Of a DNA stretch of 64,000 nt, positions 44,142-58,624 are shown piece by piece. Numbering within the stretch: position 1 is the stretch's first letter; the number at the start of each line of letters is the position of its first letter. Below the pieces are notes generated by a model. It ran no database searches. It worked only from the letters and a program-made list of their open reading frames with translations, and was not told the DNA's origin. This DNA is from an uncultured Solirubrobacterales bacterium (GTDB taxonomy: Bacteria; Actinomycetota; Thermoleophilia; Solirubrobacterales; JACPNS01): assembly GCA_937128795.1 (NCBI GenBank), contig CAKZMQ010000001.1, positions 248,001-312,000 of the forward strand, written 5' to 3'. Position numbers and translations under genes: made by a program.

Positions 44142-45467
44142 CTATTGGCTCGGGTCGCCGGGAGCCTGCGGGGCAGCTTGGTCGTCGCGTTCGCCAGAGG
44201 CGATCGATTCAAGCTCTCCGCGTTCGATCTGATTCGCCAGATCGAGCGCGTCGGATCGCGTGCGCAACGTGTGGTCGAAGATAACTGCGCGTTGTTCTTC
44301 GGTCAGGTCACTGACCGGCGTGGTCGTCACATAGTCACGCGTGTAGAGATCGAGGCTGAGCGGCAATTCGTACGGCAGACCGCGGTAGACGGTGACGAGG
44401 CCCTTTTCGTTTGCACCGATGAAGTAGACGTTGAGCGCGCCGATCACCGCCCCGGAAATCGCGATCATCAGCACGCCAGCAATGATCACCCCTCCGACCC
44501 AGCGGCGCGAGTGTTTGGTCTGTGCCAGACGATATTTGGCCGCACGCGTCGAGCGCTCGTCAGAGGAGAGCTCGCCATTGGCACCGGCGGCAATCGTCTG
44601 CGGCGTACGCGATCCGGTTACGGGATCTTCAAAACTGTTCGTCGTGAGCGTTTCTTCGGCAGCTACCGGAGGTGGCGTCATCGCGACTCGGGGGGCACCG
44701 ACAACAGTCTCTTCGCCCGTGTCAGCAGTTGGCGGTGCCGGGATCTTCGAAGTGCCGCCGGAGACTTTGAATGCGACGACGGTGATGTTGTCGACGCCGC
44801 CATTCTCATTGGCCGAACGGATCAGATTGTCGGCGACTTCGCGCATTGATTTGCCCGATCCGAGCTGTTCGGCGATTTCGGCGTCGGAGACCATCCCGGT
44901 CAGCCCGTCGCTGCAGATCAGGTAGGCGTCGCCGTCCTTGACCGCGTAGCTCAGCGTGTCGACCTCGACGTCGGCCTCCGGGCCGAGTGCCCGCGTGAGG
45001 ATCGAGCGTTGGGGATGCACTTCTGCCTCTGCCTCGGTGATCGCACCGCGGCGCACCATCTCACCGACCAGCGAGTGGTCGTCGGTCAATCGAATCAGCT
45101 CACCGTCGCGAAGGCGATATGCGCGGCTGTCACCTACGTGCGCCACCGTCACATCGTCGTCGCCGAGCAACAACGCCGTGAGCGTCGTACCCATGCCTTG
45201 ATAATCCGCGTCGGAGACGGACTTGTTGTGAATCTCGAGGTTCGCACTCTGCACCACCTGCGCCAAGCGCTGCTCGGGCGCGAGCGAGTCGTTGAGCGGT
45301 TCCCGGAACGCGTCGGCGGCGATCTTCGAAGCCACCTCGCCGGCCTGCGCGCCGCCCATCCCATCGGCGACTACGAACAGCGGAGAACGCACGAAGAACG
45401 AATCCTCGTTTGCCTTGCGCACGCGACCAACGTCGCTCGAAGATGCGAAATCGACTACGCGCAGCAT
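44142..45467 (-). CDS. pstP: PP2C-family Ser/Thr phosphatase PstP
   Basis: This 441-residue protein has an N-terminal PP2C domain (about 1-235) with metal and phosphate motifs RKANEDSF, VADGMGGAQAGEVAS, GDSRAYRL, CSDGLTGMV and DNITVVAF. A Pro/Thr-rich linker leads to one membrane helix (about 325-350) and a short outer domain of about 90 residues. It dephosphorylates PknB-type kinases and their substrates. It sits between fhaB and rodA, the standard operon order, with a 10-bp gap to rodA. Confidence 0.95.
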   Translation of the reverse strand: MLRVVDFASSSDVGRVRKANEDSFFVRSPLFVVADGMGGAQAGEVASKIAADAFREPLNDSLAPEQRLAQVVQSANLEIHNKSVSDADYQGMGTTLTALLLGDDDVTVAHVGDSRAYRLRDGELIRLTDDHSLVGEMVRRGAITEAEAEVHPQRSILTRALGPEADVEVDTLSYAVKDGDAYLICSDGLTGMVSDAEIAEQLGSGKSMREVADNLIRSANENGGVDNITVVAFKVSGGTSKIPAPPTADTGEETVVGAPRVAMTPPPVAAEETLTTNSFEDPVTGSRTPQTIAAGANGELSSDERSTRAAKYRLAQTKHSRRWVGGVIIAGVLMIAISGAVIGALNVYFIGANEKGLVTVYRGLPYELPLSLDLYTRDYVTTTPVSDLTEEQRAVIFDHTLRTRSDALDLANQIERGELESIASGERDDQAAPQAPGDPSQ

Positions 45468-45500
45468 CGGCGCACCCGGGCGCTCTCGGTGTGTTTGGGG

Positions 45501-45968
45501 CTACTCCTCATATCGAAACTCGGTGTCGCCAATCGCGATCTTGTCGCCCGGGGTGAGGCGTTCTGGCGCATCCACCCGCGATCCGTTCAGATACGTCCCG
45601 TTGGTGGAGCCGAGGTCCTCAAGGAAGTTATACGGCCCGCGCGGCGCGATCCGGGCGTGACGCGCCGAGGCGAAAACATCGTCGACGATCACATCGGCCG
45701 GTTTGTCGCGGCCGAGCATCAATCCTCCGAGCAGTTCGAATGAGCTCCCGGTCTCGTATTGATTCGCCGCAACCACCACCAGCCGCGGTCGCACACCGCG
45801 TTTGAGGTCGATCGGTGCGTTGCCCTCCGCAGCGTCGAGCAGTGGATCGAACTCGGCTGGTTCGTCGCCCACGAGATCGCGCGTCGAGCTGCGGACCACC
45901 CAGACGACGAACAGGAACAACAGCGCGAGAAACGCGAACTTCAGTGCGACGGCGAGTGGTTCATCCAT
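45501..45968 (-). CDS. fhaB: FHA-domain membrane protein FhaB (FipA-like)
   Basis: ATG at 45968 gives 155 residues; GGAG and GGTGG lie just upstream and the longer frame overlaps fhaA. An N-terminal membrane helix (about 8-26) is followed by a linker and a C-terminal FHA domain (about 70-155). The phosphothreonine-binding residues are visible (LMLGRDKPADVIVDD, SARHARI, LGSTNGTYLNG). In mycobacteria FhaB links PknB-type signalling to RodA/PbpA and division proteins. It lies seven bases after fhaA and 33 before pstP. Confidence 0.92.
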   Translation of the reverse strand: MDEPLAVALKFAFLALLFLFVVWVVRSSTRDLVGDEPAEFDPLLDAAEGNAPIDLKRGVRPRLVVVAANQYETGSSFELLGGLMLGRDKPADVIVDDVFASARHARIAPRGPYNFLEDLGSTNGTYLNGSRVDAPERLTPGDKIAIGDTEFRYEE

Positions 45969-45975
45969 GTTCCAC

Positions 45976-46740
45976 CTACTCCAACACGAACGTGAGGACG
46001 CTGTTGCCAAGTTCGATCACATCGCCCGAGCGCAGCTCAGTTGATGCCGTCAGCTGGCGACCGGACAGCCGGGTGCCGTTCGTGGAGCCCATGTCGCTGA
46101 CCGTCCAACTGACGCCGTCCACGCGGAACTGCACATGTGTTCGAGAGATGTTCGGGTCGTCGAGCTTGATGTCTGCGTCGCTGCCGCGTCCGACGATCGT
46201 CGACGGCGGCGTGAGAGCAAAGCGGCGGTCGCCGGTCTCAAGCACGGCCCGCGGTGCTGCACCACGAGCCGGCTCAGCGAGGTCGCGAGCCGGGGCCTGC
46301 AGATCTCGTGCGTTGTAGACCATCGTATGCCCGGCTTCTGGCTGCTGCAGCTCGGCGATCTCGGCTTCCGGAACATCTGCGAGTCGTGCCTGAATTCCGA
46401 ACAATCCGAGCTCCAGGCGATCGTCTGTCTCGATCGTCACCGTCGGTCTGCTGAGCAGGGAGTATCCGCGCTTGCGCGCGTGTTCGAGCAGTTCGAGCGA
46501 CAGCTCGCGCTTGAGGCCTTCCTCGAACTGAGAGAAGTGTTCGCGATCGGCCGGCGAGAGGTAAACGGTGAAGTCGTTCGGCGCGTACGTACGCGACACC
46601 GAGGCTGCGCGGTGCGCGTCCATCTCGCGCGAAAGTTTGCGGGCGAGCTCGACTGGTTGAACTTCTGACTTGAAGGCGGATTTGAAACCGCCTTCAATCA
46701 GTTTTTCCAACCTTGATTCGAAGTTCTTGAGAAAGCTCAC
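45976..46740 (-). CDS. fhaA: FHA-domain protein FhaA (DUF3662 + FHA)
   Basis: This 254-residue cytoplasmic protein has two domains. The N-terminal ~120 residues (NFESRLEKLIEGGF, LARKLSREMDAHR, YLSPADREHF) are the DUF3662 domain of FhaA. The C-terminal FHA domain (about 168-254) has STIVGRGSDADIKLDD, SRTHVQF and GSTNGTRLSG. It recognises phosphothreonine on the kinases and on MviN-type flippases. The GTG start overlaps the stop of the upstream kinase by four bases. The linker is shorter than in mycobacteria, where the protein exceeds 500 residues. Confidence 0.93.
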   Translation of the reverse strand: MSFLKNFESRLEKLIEGGFKSAFKSEVQPVELARKLSREMDAHRAASVSRTYAPNDFTVYLSPADREHFSQFEEGLKRELSLELLEHARKRGYSLLSRPTVTIETDDRLELGLFGIQARLADVPEAEIAELQQPEAGHTMVYNARDLQAPARDLAEPARGAAPRAVLETGDRRFALTPPSTIVGRGSDADIKLDDPNISRTHVQFRVDGVSWTVSDMGSTNGTRLSGRQLTASTELRSGDVIELGNSVLTFVLE

Positions 46741-48452
46741 ACTCGGATTTGGTCGTGGCGCGAAGCTGACGGCATTTGGCCGCCCGAGCCGGTCGGCGAA
46801 CTAAAAACCCTACTCGCACGGCGCGCGACGAAGGCTGCAATGAATACGCCGATCGCGACCAGCGGAACGCCGAGCACACTCGCCCAAGGCGTCGGATGTG
46901 CGAAGTACTCCGCAACCGCGACTTGCGCCACAAACGCGATTGTCAGCAGCGCGCACCAGGCCGGCAAGCGCGCGAAGCGGTCGTAAAGCAGAACCCCGAA
47001 GGCTCCGCTCACGCACCAGACGCCGAGCGACGCCGTGTAAGCGGGTTGGGCGAACAGCATCATCGCGTCGAGTGCGACGTCGGCAAAGAGCCGCGTGTCC
47101 TGAGGCGTGCCGATGTCCGCCGGAAGGCTCAACGCGAGCGAGCTGCCGGACATTGCCTGAATCGCCACTACCCAAGCGAACGCTCCTGCGCCGGCGAGCG
47201 CTCCGTCGAGCAAGCGCGGAAGCGGCACCATCGCGGCAGCGGCGGCGACGAGCGCCGGCAGTACCAGGAACATCGCCGATCCGAGTTGGCCATCGATCGC
47301 AAGGGCAACCGCGCCAGCCGTCGCCGACAGCGCCCAACCCGCACGCGGCAGCAGAAAGACCGACACACCGGCGATCAAAGGTGGAAGCGGACCAAGCGGC
47401 ACCTGGGCAGCAGCCATCGTTGCAAGACACATCAGCGCAGCGAGCAACGAGATTCCGAATCGCCAGACGCGTGCCGAGGCGTAGTCGCGAGCGCCGACTG
47501 ATCGAACCTGCGGCGCGCGGGGCGGTTCGAGAGAATCATCGCGTGCGCCGAAACGCGCGGCGAGCCGCGCGAGAAATCCGGCAGGACGTAGTTCGTCGGA
47601 CAACTCGGGTAGTGAGGCGCTCAGTCGCGAGCCGAGTTCGTCCACCCCCGGCCGCAGCCAGGGGTCAACGTCCAGACAGGCATCGATGCAGGCTGTCAAC
47701 TCCGTCGGCAGATCCGAGCGTACGCGCGCGAGTCGCGAGTGCCGACCGCGTCCGGGTTTGGAACCGGTGAAGCACTCGAACAGCACGAGCGCCAGCGAAT
47801 AGACGTCACTGGCGACGCTGGCCGGCTCGCCCGCCTCCTGCTCGGGCGCAACGTAGCCCTGCGATCCCGCGTGTGGCCCGGCCCCGCGCTCGCCGCCGTC
47901 GACGATGCTCGCAATTCCGAAATCCATCAGCTTGGCTGGCTGCGCGCGCCAGCCACCGCTGCCCTCGAGCCAGGCGTCGGTGACAATCACGTTCGCCGGC
48001 TTGACATCACGGTGAACGACACCCTGTGCATGCGCGTGTTGCAGCGCCTCACAGAGCCCGTAGCCAATCCTGCCGATGTCGTTGTCCGACATCAGACCCT
48101 CTTCGATCATCGCCGACAGCGGCTCCCCGTGCACGAGCTCGCTGATCATGTAGATCCGACCGGGTTCGCTGATGATCTCGTAAAGCGATACGACTGCCGG
48201 GTGATTCAGACGGGCCGTCGCACGCGCCTCGCGCAGCGCATCTCCGGTATCGCTCACTCCCTCGTCGACGACGATCTCCTTGATCGCCACCGGGCGTTCG
48301 AGCAACATGTCGAAGCCCTCCCAGACCGTGCCGAAGCCGCCACTGCCCAGTGGCACGAGCAGCTCGAAGCGGTCACGTAGGCGAACGCCGCGCGGCGCAC
48401 CGCCAAACATTCGCGTCGTCGCAGCGCGCAGCGATTGCGTACGGATACCCAT
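46737..48452 (-). CDS. Ser/Thr protein kinase with multi-pass C-terminal membrane domain
   Basis: ATG at 48452 gives 571 residues; the longer frame to 48668 is antisense to the divergent gene. The kinase domain (about 30-290) is complete: GSGGFGTVW, VAIKEIV, HRDVKPANVIV, MDFGIAS and the activation segment GSQGYVAPEQ. Instead of a sensor domain it ends in about eight hydrophobic helices (about 345-550). It heads the wall operon in the place where pknA often occurs, and overlaps fhaA by four bases. The membrane domain may anchor or sense in the bilayer; its ligand is unknown. Confidence 0.9.
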   Translation of the reverse strand: MGIRTQSLRAATTRMFGGAPRGVRLRDRFELLVPLGSGGFGTVWEGFDMLLERPVAIKEIVVDEGVSDTGDALREARATARLNHPAVVSLYEIISEPGRIYMISELVHGEPLSAMIEEGLMSDNDIGRIGYGLCEALQHAHAQGVVHRDVKPANVIVTDAWLEGSGGWRAQPAKLMDFGIASIVDGGERGAGPHAGSQGYVAPEQEAGEPASVASDVYSLALVLFECFTGSKPGRGRHSRLARVRSDLPTELTACIDACLDVDPWLRPGVDELGSRLSASLPELSDELRPAGFLARLAARFGARDDSLEPPRAPQVRSVGARDYASARVWRFGISLLAALMCLATMAAAQVPLGPLPPLIAGVSVFLLPRAGWALSATAGAVALAIDGQLGSAMFLVLPALVAAAAAMVPLPRLLDGALAGAGAFAWVVAIQAMSGSSLALSLPADIGTPQDTRLFADVALDAMMLFAQPAYTASLGVWCVSGAFGVLLYDRFARLPAWCALLTIAFVAQVAVAEYFAHPTPWASVLGVPLVAIGVFIAAFVARRASRVFSSPTGSGGQMPSASRHDQIRV

Positions 48453-48629
48453 GACTTGAAGTTCTGCGATTTCCCTGCCAGGCCTGCAAGCTGCGCTGCA
48501 ATGGTCAAAACCCCTGCTATCCGCCCGAACTGTTGGACATACTTGGTTACGATCCTCGCTTTCCGAGAGGAATTCTCGGGACACTTCTCGCATGAGACAC
48601 AAGTTCTCGTACAAATCCCGATCCGTCGC

Positions 48630-49649
48630 ATGAATTCGACCAGCGCCGAACACCAAGCCGTCATGCAACGACGCGCAATCGCGCTCGGCGGCGCCGTGCT
48701 GTTCCTGATCGTGATCGTGTTGCTCGCTCGTGGCTGCCAGGCCTCACGAACCGAACGTGGCATCAAGGACTTTGTCCAGCAGACGAACTCGATCCTCACG
48801 CAGTCCAACCAGAGCTCGCGCGACTTCTTCAACCTGCTGAGGGATCCGGGCGACGCAGGCGCGACCGAGATCGAGACTTCGGTGAACGAGCAACGGTCGC
48901 TGGCCTCCGAGTTGGTCCGTCAAGCCAACAATCTCAGTCCGCCCGGTGACCTCGCGCAGGCAAAGCAGTATCTCGTCGAATCGCTGGAATTTCGTCGCGA
49001 CGGTCTGAACGCGATTTCCGAACAGATCAGTCAAGCGTTGAGCGATCAGGATCCAGAAGCAGCGACCGAGAAGATCGCCGCAAACATGCAGCAGTTCCTG
49101 GCCAGCGACGTCATCTACTCGCAGCGCGCCTACGCCTATATGAACCAGGCGGTCAAGGATAAGGACGTCGAGGGCGTGACGCTGCCCTCGAGCCAGTTCC
49201 TGCCCAGCCTTGAATGGCTCGACCCCGCTGTCGTCGACGACGTTCTCTCACGCGCTCGCGGCGGCACCGGTTCCGACGAACCTGTCGCCCCGGGTACACA
49301 CGGAACGGGCATCACGGGTGTTTCGGCGCAGCCAGCCGGTACGGCACTTGCCGAGGGTTCGGTCAACGACCTCGCAAACGCCAAATCGATCGCCGTGCAG
49401 GTACAGAACCAGGGCGAGAACGACGAAAAGGACGTCGAGGTGTCGATCCAGATTTCCGGCAGCGGTACGCCGATCCGCCTGAACAAGCCGATCGCGGCGA
49501 TCAGCGCCGGCGAAACGGTGACGGTGACGATCCCGTTGACGCGTACGCCGTCGAGCGGTGCCACCGCCACGCTCAAGGTCGAAGTCAAGCGCGTACCCGG
49601 CGAAGAAAACACGGACAACAACCGCCAGGAGTTCGACGTCAAGTTCTAG
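48630..49649 (+). CDS. Membrane-anchored CARDB-like protein
   Basis: ATG at 48630 gives 339 residues; ATG at 48663 is an alternative. A membrane helix (IALGGAVLFLIVIVLLARGC, about 16-35) anchors a mainly helical outer region (about 40-200, RGIKDFVQQTNSILTQSN and similar). A Ser/Gly linker follows, then a C-terminal CARDB-type adhesion domain (about 235-339: SIAVQVQNQGENDEKDVEV, ISAGETVTVTIPL, VPGEENTDNNRQEF). The role is unknown. It is divergent from the wall operon across 177 bp, and is followed by the DUF4446 gene after 71 bp. Confidence 0.8.
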   Translation: MNSTSAEHQAVMQRRAIALGGAVLFLIVIVLLARGCQASRTERGIKDFVQQTNSILTQSNQSSRDFFNLLRDPGDAGATEIETSVNEQRSLASELVRQANNLSPPGDLAQAKQYLVESLEFRRDGLNAISEQISQALSDQDPEAATEKIAANMQQFLASDVIYSQRAYAYMNQAVKDKDVEGVTLPSSQFLPSLEWLDPAVVDDVLSRARGGTGSDEPVAPGTHGTGITGVSAQPAGTALAEGSVNDLANAKSIAVQVQNQGENDEKDVEVSIQISGSGTPIRLNKPIAAISAGETVTVTIPLTRTPSSGATATLKVEVKRVPGEENTDNNRQEFDVKF

Positions 49650-49720
49650 CCGGCGGCGTCCTCCGCGCGCGGTTGAAGATGCTTGACGGCTCCGCGTGAT
49701 CGACGGGTAGGCTCAAGTCA

Positions 49721-50380
49721 ATGAGCAGTCCCGAAGGTCTTTACGAGTGGCTCGCGCTGGCGGCCGCAATCGCGGGCGTTCTGGCGATCATTCTGCTGGC
49801 CTGGATCGGCTTATCGCTTCGCCGTTTGCGTCGCAACCAGAAGATCGTGATGGGCGGCAGCCATCGAGACGTCGTTGCCCACGCAGATGCACTTCAGCGT
49901 GAGTTCATCGCCCTGCGCGATTGGATCGACGACGCGTCGTCGCAGCTCGACCAGCGTATGTCGGTGGTCGAACGCAGGCTGGACCGGGCCGTCACCCATA
50001 CCGCGATGATTCGCTACGACGCCTTCGGTGCGATGTCGGGAAAGCAGTCCAGCAGTGTCGCCCTGCTCGACGAGCATCGCAGCGGCGTGGTGCTGTCGGC
50101 AATCACGCACCGCAGCCACTCCCACCTCTACGTCAAACAACTGGTCGATGGCCGTTCGGACATCGAGCTCTCGCCAGAGGAACAGCACGTCGTAGACCTC
50201 GCCTTCGCCGAGCCCGGCGAAACGCCGGCGCCGCCCGCTCCTCCGCAACCCGCGCGCGTGGTCAGTACCGCGGATCGATCCGCGCCACCCGAGCCGAACG
50301 GCGAGCCGGTCGTGCACCAGAACAAACAGAGCTCCGCCGATCAGCCGGCCGACCGTGCGACGACGCCGCGCCAATCGTGA
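49721..50380 (+). CDS. DUF4446 membrane protein
   Basis: This 219-residue protein has one N-terminal membrane helix (about 8-31), a basic stretch and a helical region. The DUF4446 core (about 95-160) reads IRYDAFGAMSGKQSSSVALLDEH, GVVLSAITHRSHSHLYVK and LSPEEQHVV. A disordered Pro/Ala-rich tail ends the protein. The family occurs widely in Firmicutes and actinobacteria near chromosome-maintenance genes; its function is unknown. The stop overlaps the GTG start of the prephenate dehydratase gene by four bases, which suggests co-translation but not a shared pathway. Confidence 0.88.
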   Translation: MSSPEGLYEWLALAAAIAGVLAIILLAWIGLSLRRLRRNQKIVMGGSHRDVVAHADALQREFIALRDWIDDASSQLDQRMSVVERRLDRAVTHTAMIRYDAFGAMSGKQSSSVALLDEHRSGVVLSAITHRSHSHLYVKQLVDGRSDIELSPEEQHVVDLAFAEPGETPAPPAPPQPARVVSTADRSAPPEPNGEPVVHQNKQSSADQPADRATTPRQS

Positions 50381-51249
50381 CGACCGCCCGAACGATCGCC
50401 CATCTCGGTCCACCGGGCACTTACGGTGAGGAGGCCCTGCGCGACGCGCTCGGTGAGCAGCTTGCACTTGAAACGCTGATTCCCGTCGAGACGAATCGCG
50501 ACGTCGTCGTGGCCGTTGAGCGCGGTGAAGCGGACGTCGGCTTCGTACCGATCGAGAACTCCGTTGAGGGTGCTGTCACCGAAACGCTCGACGCTCTGGT
50601 GCACGACGCGCCCGGCGTGATGATCGTCGGCGAGATCGTCTGGCCTGTTCACCATTGCCTGATCGCAGCGAACGGCGCAGAGCTCGGGACGATCACCACC
50701 ATCGCCTCTCACCCTCAGGCGCTGGCACAGTGTGCACACTTCATCAACGAACAGCTCCCGGCCGCGACGCGCGCGCCCAAGGTGTCGACGGCAGAGGCGG
50801 TGCGCGTCGCGATCGAGAACGGCGCTGGCTGGGCGGGCATCGGCTCCCGCGTCGCCGCCGAAACCTACGACGGTCAGGTGCTTGCCGAGAACGTCGAGGA
50901 CGTGACCGGAAATCGCACGCGTTTCGTGTGGCTTGCCAAGCAGCCGCTCGAGACCGGGTGGAAGGGCACGACCAACACCGAGCAGTCGAAGACCTCGGTC
51001 GTTTTTTCTGGCTTCAACGACACCTCGCCCGGCGCGCTGGTCAGCATTCTTTCGGAATTCGCCTATCGCTCGGTGAACCTCAGCAAGATCGAGTCGCGCC
51101 CAGAGCGAACGCAGCTCGGGCACTACCTGTTCTTCGTCGACCTCGACGGCTCGATCGACGAAGAGCCGATCGCCCACGCGCTCGATGCACTCAAGGGCAA
51201 GGTGCGTGAGTTGCGGGTGCTCGGTTCGTTTCCGACCTTCGAGGCCTGA
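50377..51249 (+). CDS. pheA: Prephenate dehydratase
   Basis: GTG at 50377 gives 290 residues; the upstream open frame lies inside the DUF4446 gene and is not coding. The catalytic domain (about 5-185) has HLGPPGTYGEEALRDAL, GFVPIENSVEGAV, WPVHHCLIA and the TRF signature at GNRTRFVWL. A regulatory ACT domain follows (about 205-285) with FNDTSPGALVSILSEF and the phenylalanine-binding ESRP (IESRPERTQLGHY). It converts prephenate to phenylpyruvate in phenylalanine synthesis and is feedback-controlled by phenylalanine. There is no chorismate mutase domain, as usual in actinobacteria. Confidence 0.95.
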   Translation: MTTARTIAHLGPPGTYGEEALRDALGEQLALETLIPVETNRDVVVAVERGEADVGFVPIENSVEGAVTETLDALVHDAPGVMIVGEIVWPVHHCLIAANGAELGTITTIASHPQALAQCAHFINEQLPAATRAPKVSTAEAVRVAIENGAGWAGIGSRVAAETYDGQVLAENVEDVTGNRTRFVWLAKQPLETGWKGTTNTEQSKTSVVFSGFNDTSPGALVSILSEFAYRSVNLSKIESRPERTQLGHYLFFVDLDGSIDEEPIAHALDALKGKVRELRVLGSFPTFEA

Positions 51250-51301
51250 CTTCTGCCGGCGGTGCTCGACCCCGCCACGCTCTACACTGCCAATCAATCC
51301 G

Positions 51302-52042
51302 ATGGCCAGCAAGGCGGCGCCAAGCGTTCATGGCGGGGAACTCCCCTCCGAACCCGGCGAAGTACCCGGGTTCACCCGACCGGCAGAAGCCAATTCTCCG
51401 GTGCTGGCCCCGCTCGTGCCAAAAGTCGAGCTCGCGCAGGACGACGATCTCACGTCCGAGCAACTCTTCGGCAGTAACACCTCTGACCGCACGACGGGTA
51501 GTCCGATCGTTCGTCGCGAAGGCAATGCGTTGCGTGGCCGCGTGCTCGTGCTCAATGCCTCATTCGAGCCGATCAACGTTTGCACCGTGCGCCGTGCGAT
51601 CGTGCTGATCATCAAGGAGAAGGCGGAGGTGATCGACGAACACGCGATCGAACTGCACGCCGAAAAGGTTTCATTCACACGACCGAGCGTGATTCGCTTA
51701 CGCAGCTACGTACGTATCCCGTATCAATCGTTTCGCCGCAAAATCACCCGTCGCGCGGTTTTCGCGCGCGATGGTTGGGAGTGCCAGTACTGCGGGCGAA
51801 GAGGTTCGCTGACGATGGATCACGTCGTGCCGCGGTCGAAAGGCGGCGATACGAGTTGGGAGAACGTCGTTGCCTGCTGCGCGGGATGCAACCGCCGAAA
51901 GGGCGATCGTTCAGTTTCGCAATCCGGGATGAAGCTGCGCACTCGCCCGCGCGCGCCACACGCGACGATCTTCATTCACGTCGCCAGTCCGACGATTCCG
52001 GTGCAGTGGTTGCCGTACGTTCCAGCTACTGCAGCAGCCTGA
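51302..52042 (+). CDS. HNH endonuclease family protein
   Basis: ATG at 51302 gives 246 residues. The core begins at about residue 80 (VLVLNASFEPINVCTVRRA) and carries a complete HNH/zinc site: CQYCGRRGSLTMDHVVPRSKGG, then ENVVACCAGCNRRKGDR (split here), with two CxxC pairs and the catalytic DH. The first ~75 residues are low-complexity and absent from most relatives of this 165-180-residue family, so translation might begin later. Such stand-alone HNH proteins are common in actinobacteria and have no settled role; restriction or DNA repair are possibilities. It stands between pheA and sodA in the same direction. Confidence 0.85.
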   Translation: MASKAAPSVHGGELPSEPGEVPGFTRPAEANSPVLAPLVPKVELAQDDDLTSEQLFGSNTSDRTTGSPIVRREGNALRGRVLVLNASFEPINVCTVRRAIVLIIKEKAEVIDEHAIELHAEKVSFTRPSVIRLRSYVRIPYQSFRRKITRRAVFARDGWECQYCGRRGSLTMDHVVPRSKGGDTSWENVVACCAGCNRRKGDRSVSQSGMKLRTRPRAPHATIFIHVASPTIPVQWLPYVPATAAA

Positions 52043-52132
52043 GCTTCCCTGCATAGGCTCCACAATTAGAATCTCGGTTCCTGCTTTTGTAGGCCCCATA
52101 CGAACCCGCCCCATCCAAGCAAAGGAATTCTC

Positions 52133-52735
52133 ATGGCATTCGAAGTACCCGCACTTCCCTACCCGTACGACTCGCTGTCTCCGACGATCGACGAGGAGAC
52201 GATGCACCTGCACCACGACAAGCACCACCAGGCTTACGTGGACAAGGCCAACGCCGCGCTCGAGGGAACCGAGTGGGCCGACAAGCCGATCGAAGAGATC
52301 ATCGCGAACCTTTCGAGCCTCCCTGCCGACAAGCAGGGTCCGGTCCGCAACAACGGCGGTGGCCATCTCAATCACACGATGTTCTGGGAGTCAATGACAC
52401 CGGGCGGCAGTGAGCCCGGCGGCGAGTTGCTCGACGCGATCAACGCCAAGTTCGGCTCATTCGACGAGTTCAAGTCTCAGTTCGAGGCCGCCGGTGTCGC
52501 ACAGTTCGGCAGCGGTTGGGCCTGGCTCGTGCTCGACGGCGGAGAGCTGGCGATCACCAGTACGGCCAACCAGGACTCGCCGCTGACCGACGGCAAGACG
52601 CCGTTGCTCGGCAACGACGTCTGGGAGCACGCCTACTACCTGACCTACAAGAACGTCCGTCCCGATTACCTCAAGGCCTGGTGGGCCGTGGTCAACTGGG
52701 ACGTCGTCGCGGAGCGATACACGGCGGGCAAGTAG
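52133..52735 (+). CDS. sodA: Superoxide dismutase (Fe/Mn family)
   Basis: This 200-residue protein has a good ribosome site (AAAGGA upstream). Metal ligands are visible: H27 (HLHHDKHH), the histidine in [11 protein letters not shown], and the aspartate and histidine of [10 protein letters not shown]. It dismutates superoxide in the cytoplasm. [10 protein letters not shown] favours manganese or cambialistic use over strict iron, though sequence alone does not settle it. A strong hairpin terminator follows immediately. Confidence 0.96.
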   Translation: MAFEVPALPYPYDSLSPTIDEETMHLHHDKHHQAYVDKANAALEGTEWADKPIEEIIANLSSLPADKQGPVRNNGGGHLNHTMFWESMTPGGSEPGGELLDAINAKFGSFDEFKSQFEAAGVAQFGSGWAWLVLDGGELAITSTANQDSPLTDGKTPLLGNDVWEHAYYLTYKNVRPDYLKAWWAVVNWDVVAERYTAGK

Positions 52736-52755
52736 TTCCAGTCGAAGATCGAAGC

Positions 52756-52796
52756 GAACGACCCGTCGAGACGCTCCCGACGGGTCGTTCTGTTTC
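52756..52796. terminator. Bidirectional terminator between sodA and gyrA
   Basis: A perfect 13-bp stem (GAACGACCCGTCG at 52756-52768, complement at 52778-52790) encloses a 9-base loop. A short T-rich stretch (TGTTTCT) follows on the plus strand. It lies between the convergent sodA and gyrA genes and can serve both. Confidence 0.8.
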
Positions 52797-52804
52797 TACA
52801 GGTT

Positions 52805-58318
<5,514 letters not shown>

Positions 58319-58612
58319 TCAGCGAACCTTGAAACGCAGCGTCTTCGGAGAGATTTCGGGTAGCTCGAACGCGAGTTTTTCGAGCAACTGTGGCGCCATC
58401 ATTTGCAGTTCGTGAGCGATCACGGAATCGTCACACTCGACTGTCACAACACCGTTCGCCTCGCCCGTCGGCGTGGCCCATTTCGCGATCGCTGCGCCCG
58501 CCGCAATCGGCCAGGCTCGCTGGATCGCCGCCAACGGCGTCGACGGCTGAACCGAGTCCGTGAACTGTCCGAGCGCGTCCGCGAGTGGGAATGGGTTTCT
58601 TCTTCGCGTCAT
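58319..58612 (-). CDS. dciA: DUF721 / DciA-like helicase loader
   Basis: This 97-residue protein matches DUF721: PLAAIQRAWPIAAGAAIAKW, GVVTVECDDSVIAHELQ and a short C-terminal basic segment. In bacteria lacking DnaC/DnaI, DciA loads or aids the DnaB replicative helicase at the origin. It lies 12 bp after recF, within the conserved dnaA-dnaN-recF-DUF721-gyrB order. It is shorter than mycobacterial DciA because it lacks the long N-terminal extension. The symbol is given by family and position. Confidence 0.85.
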   Translation of the reverse strand: MTRRRNPFPLADALGQFTDSVQPSTPLAAIQRAWPIAAGAAIAKWATPTGEANGVVTVECDDSVIAHELQMMAPQLLEKLAFELPEISPKTLRFKVR

Positions 58613-58624
58613 GCTGCCTGCACG

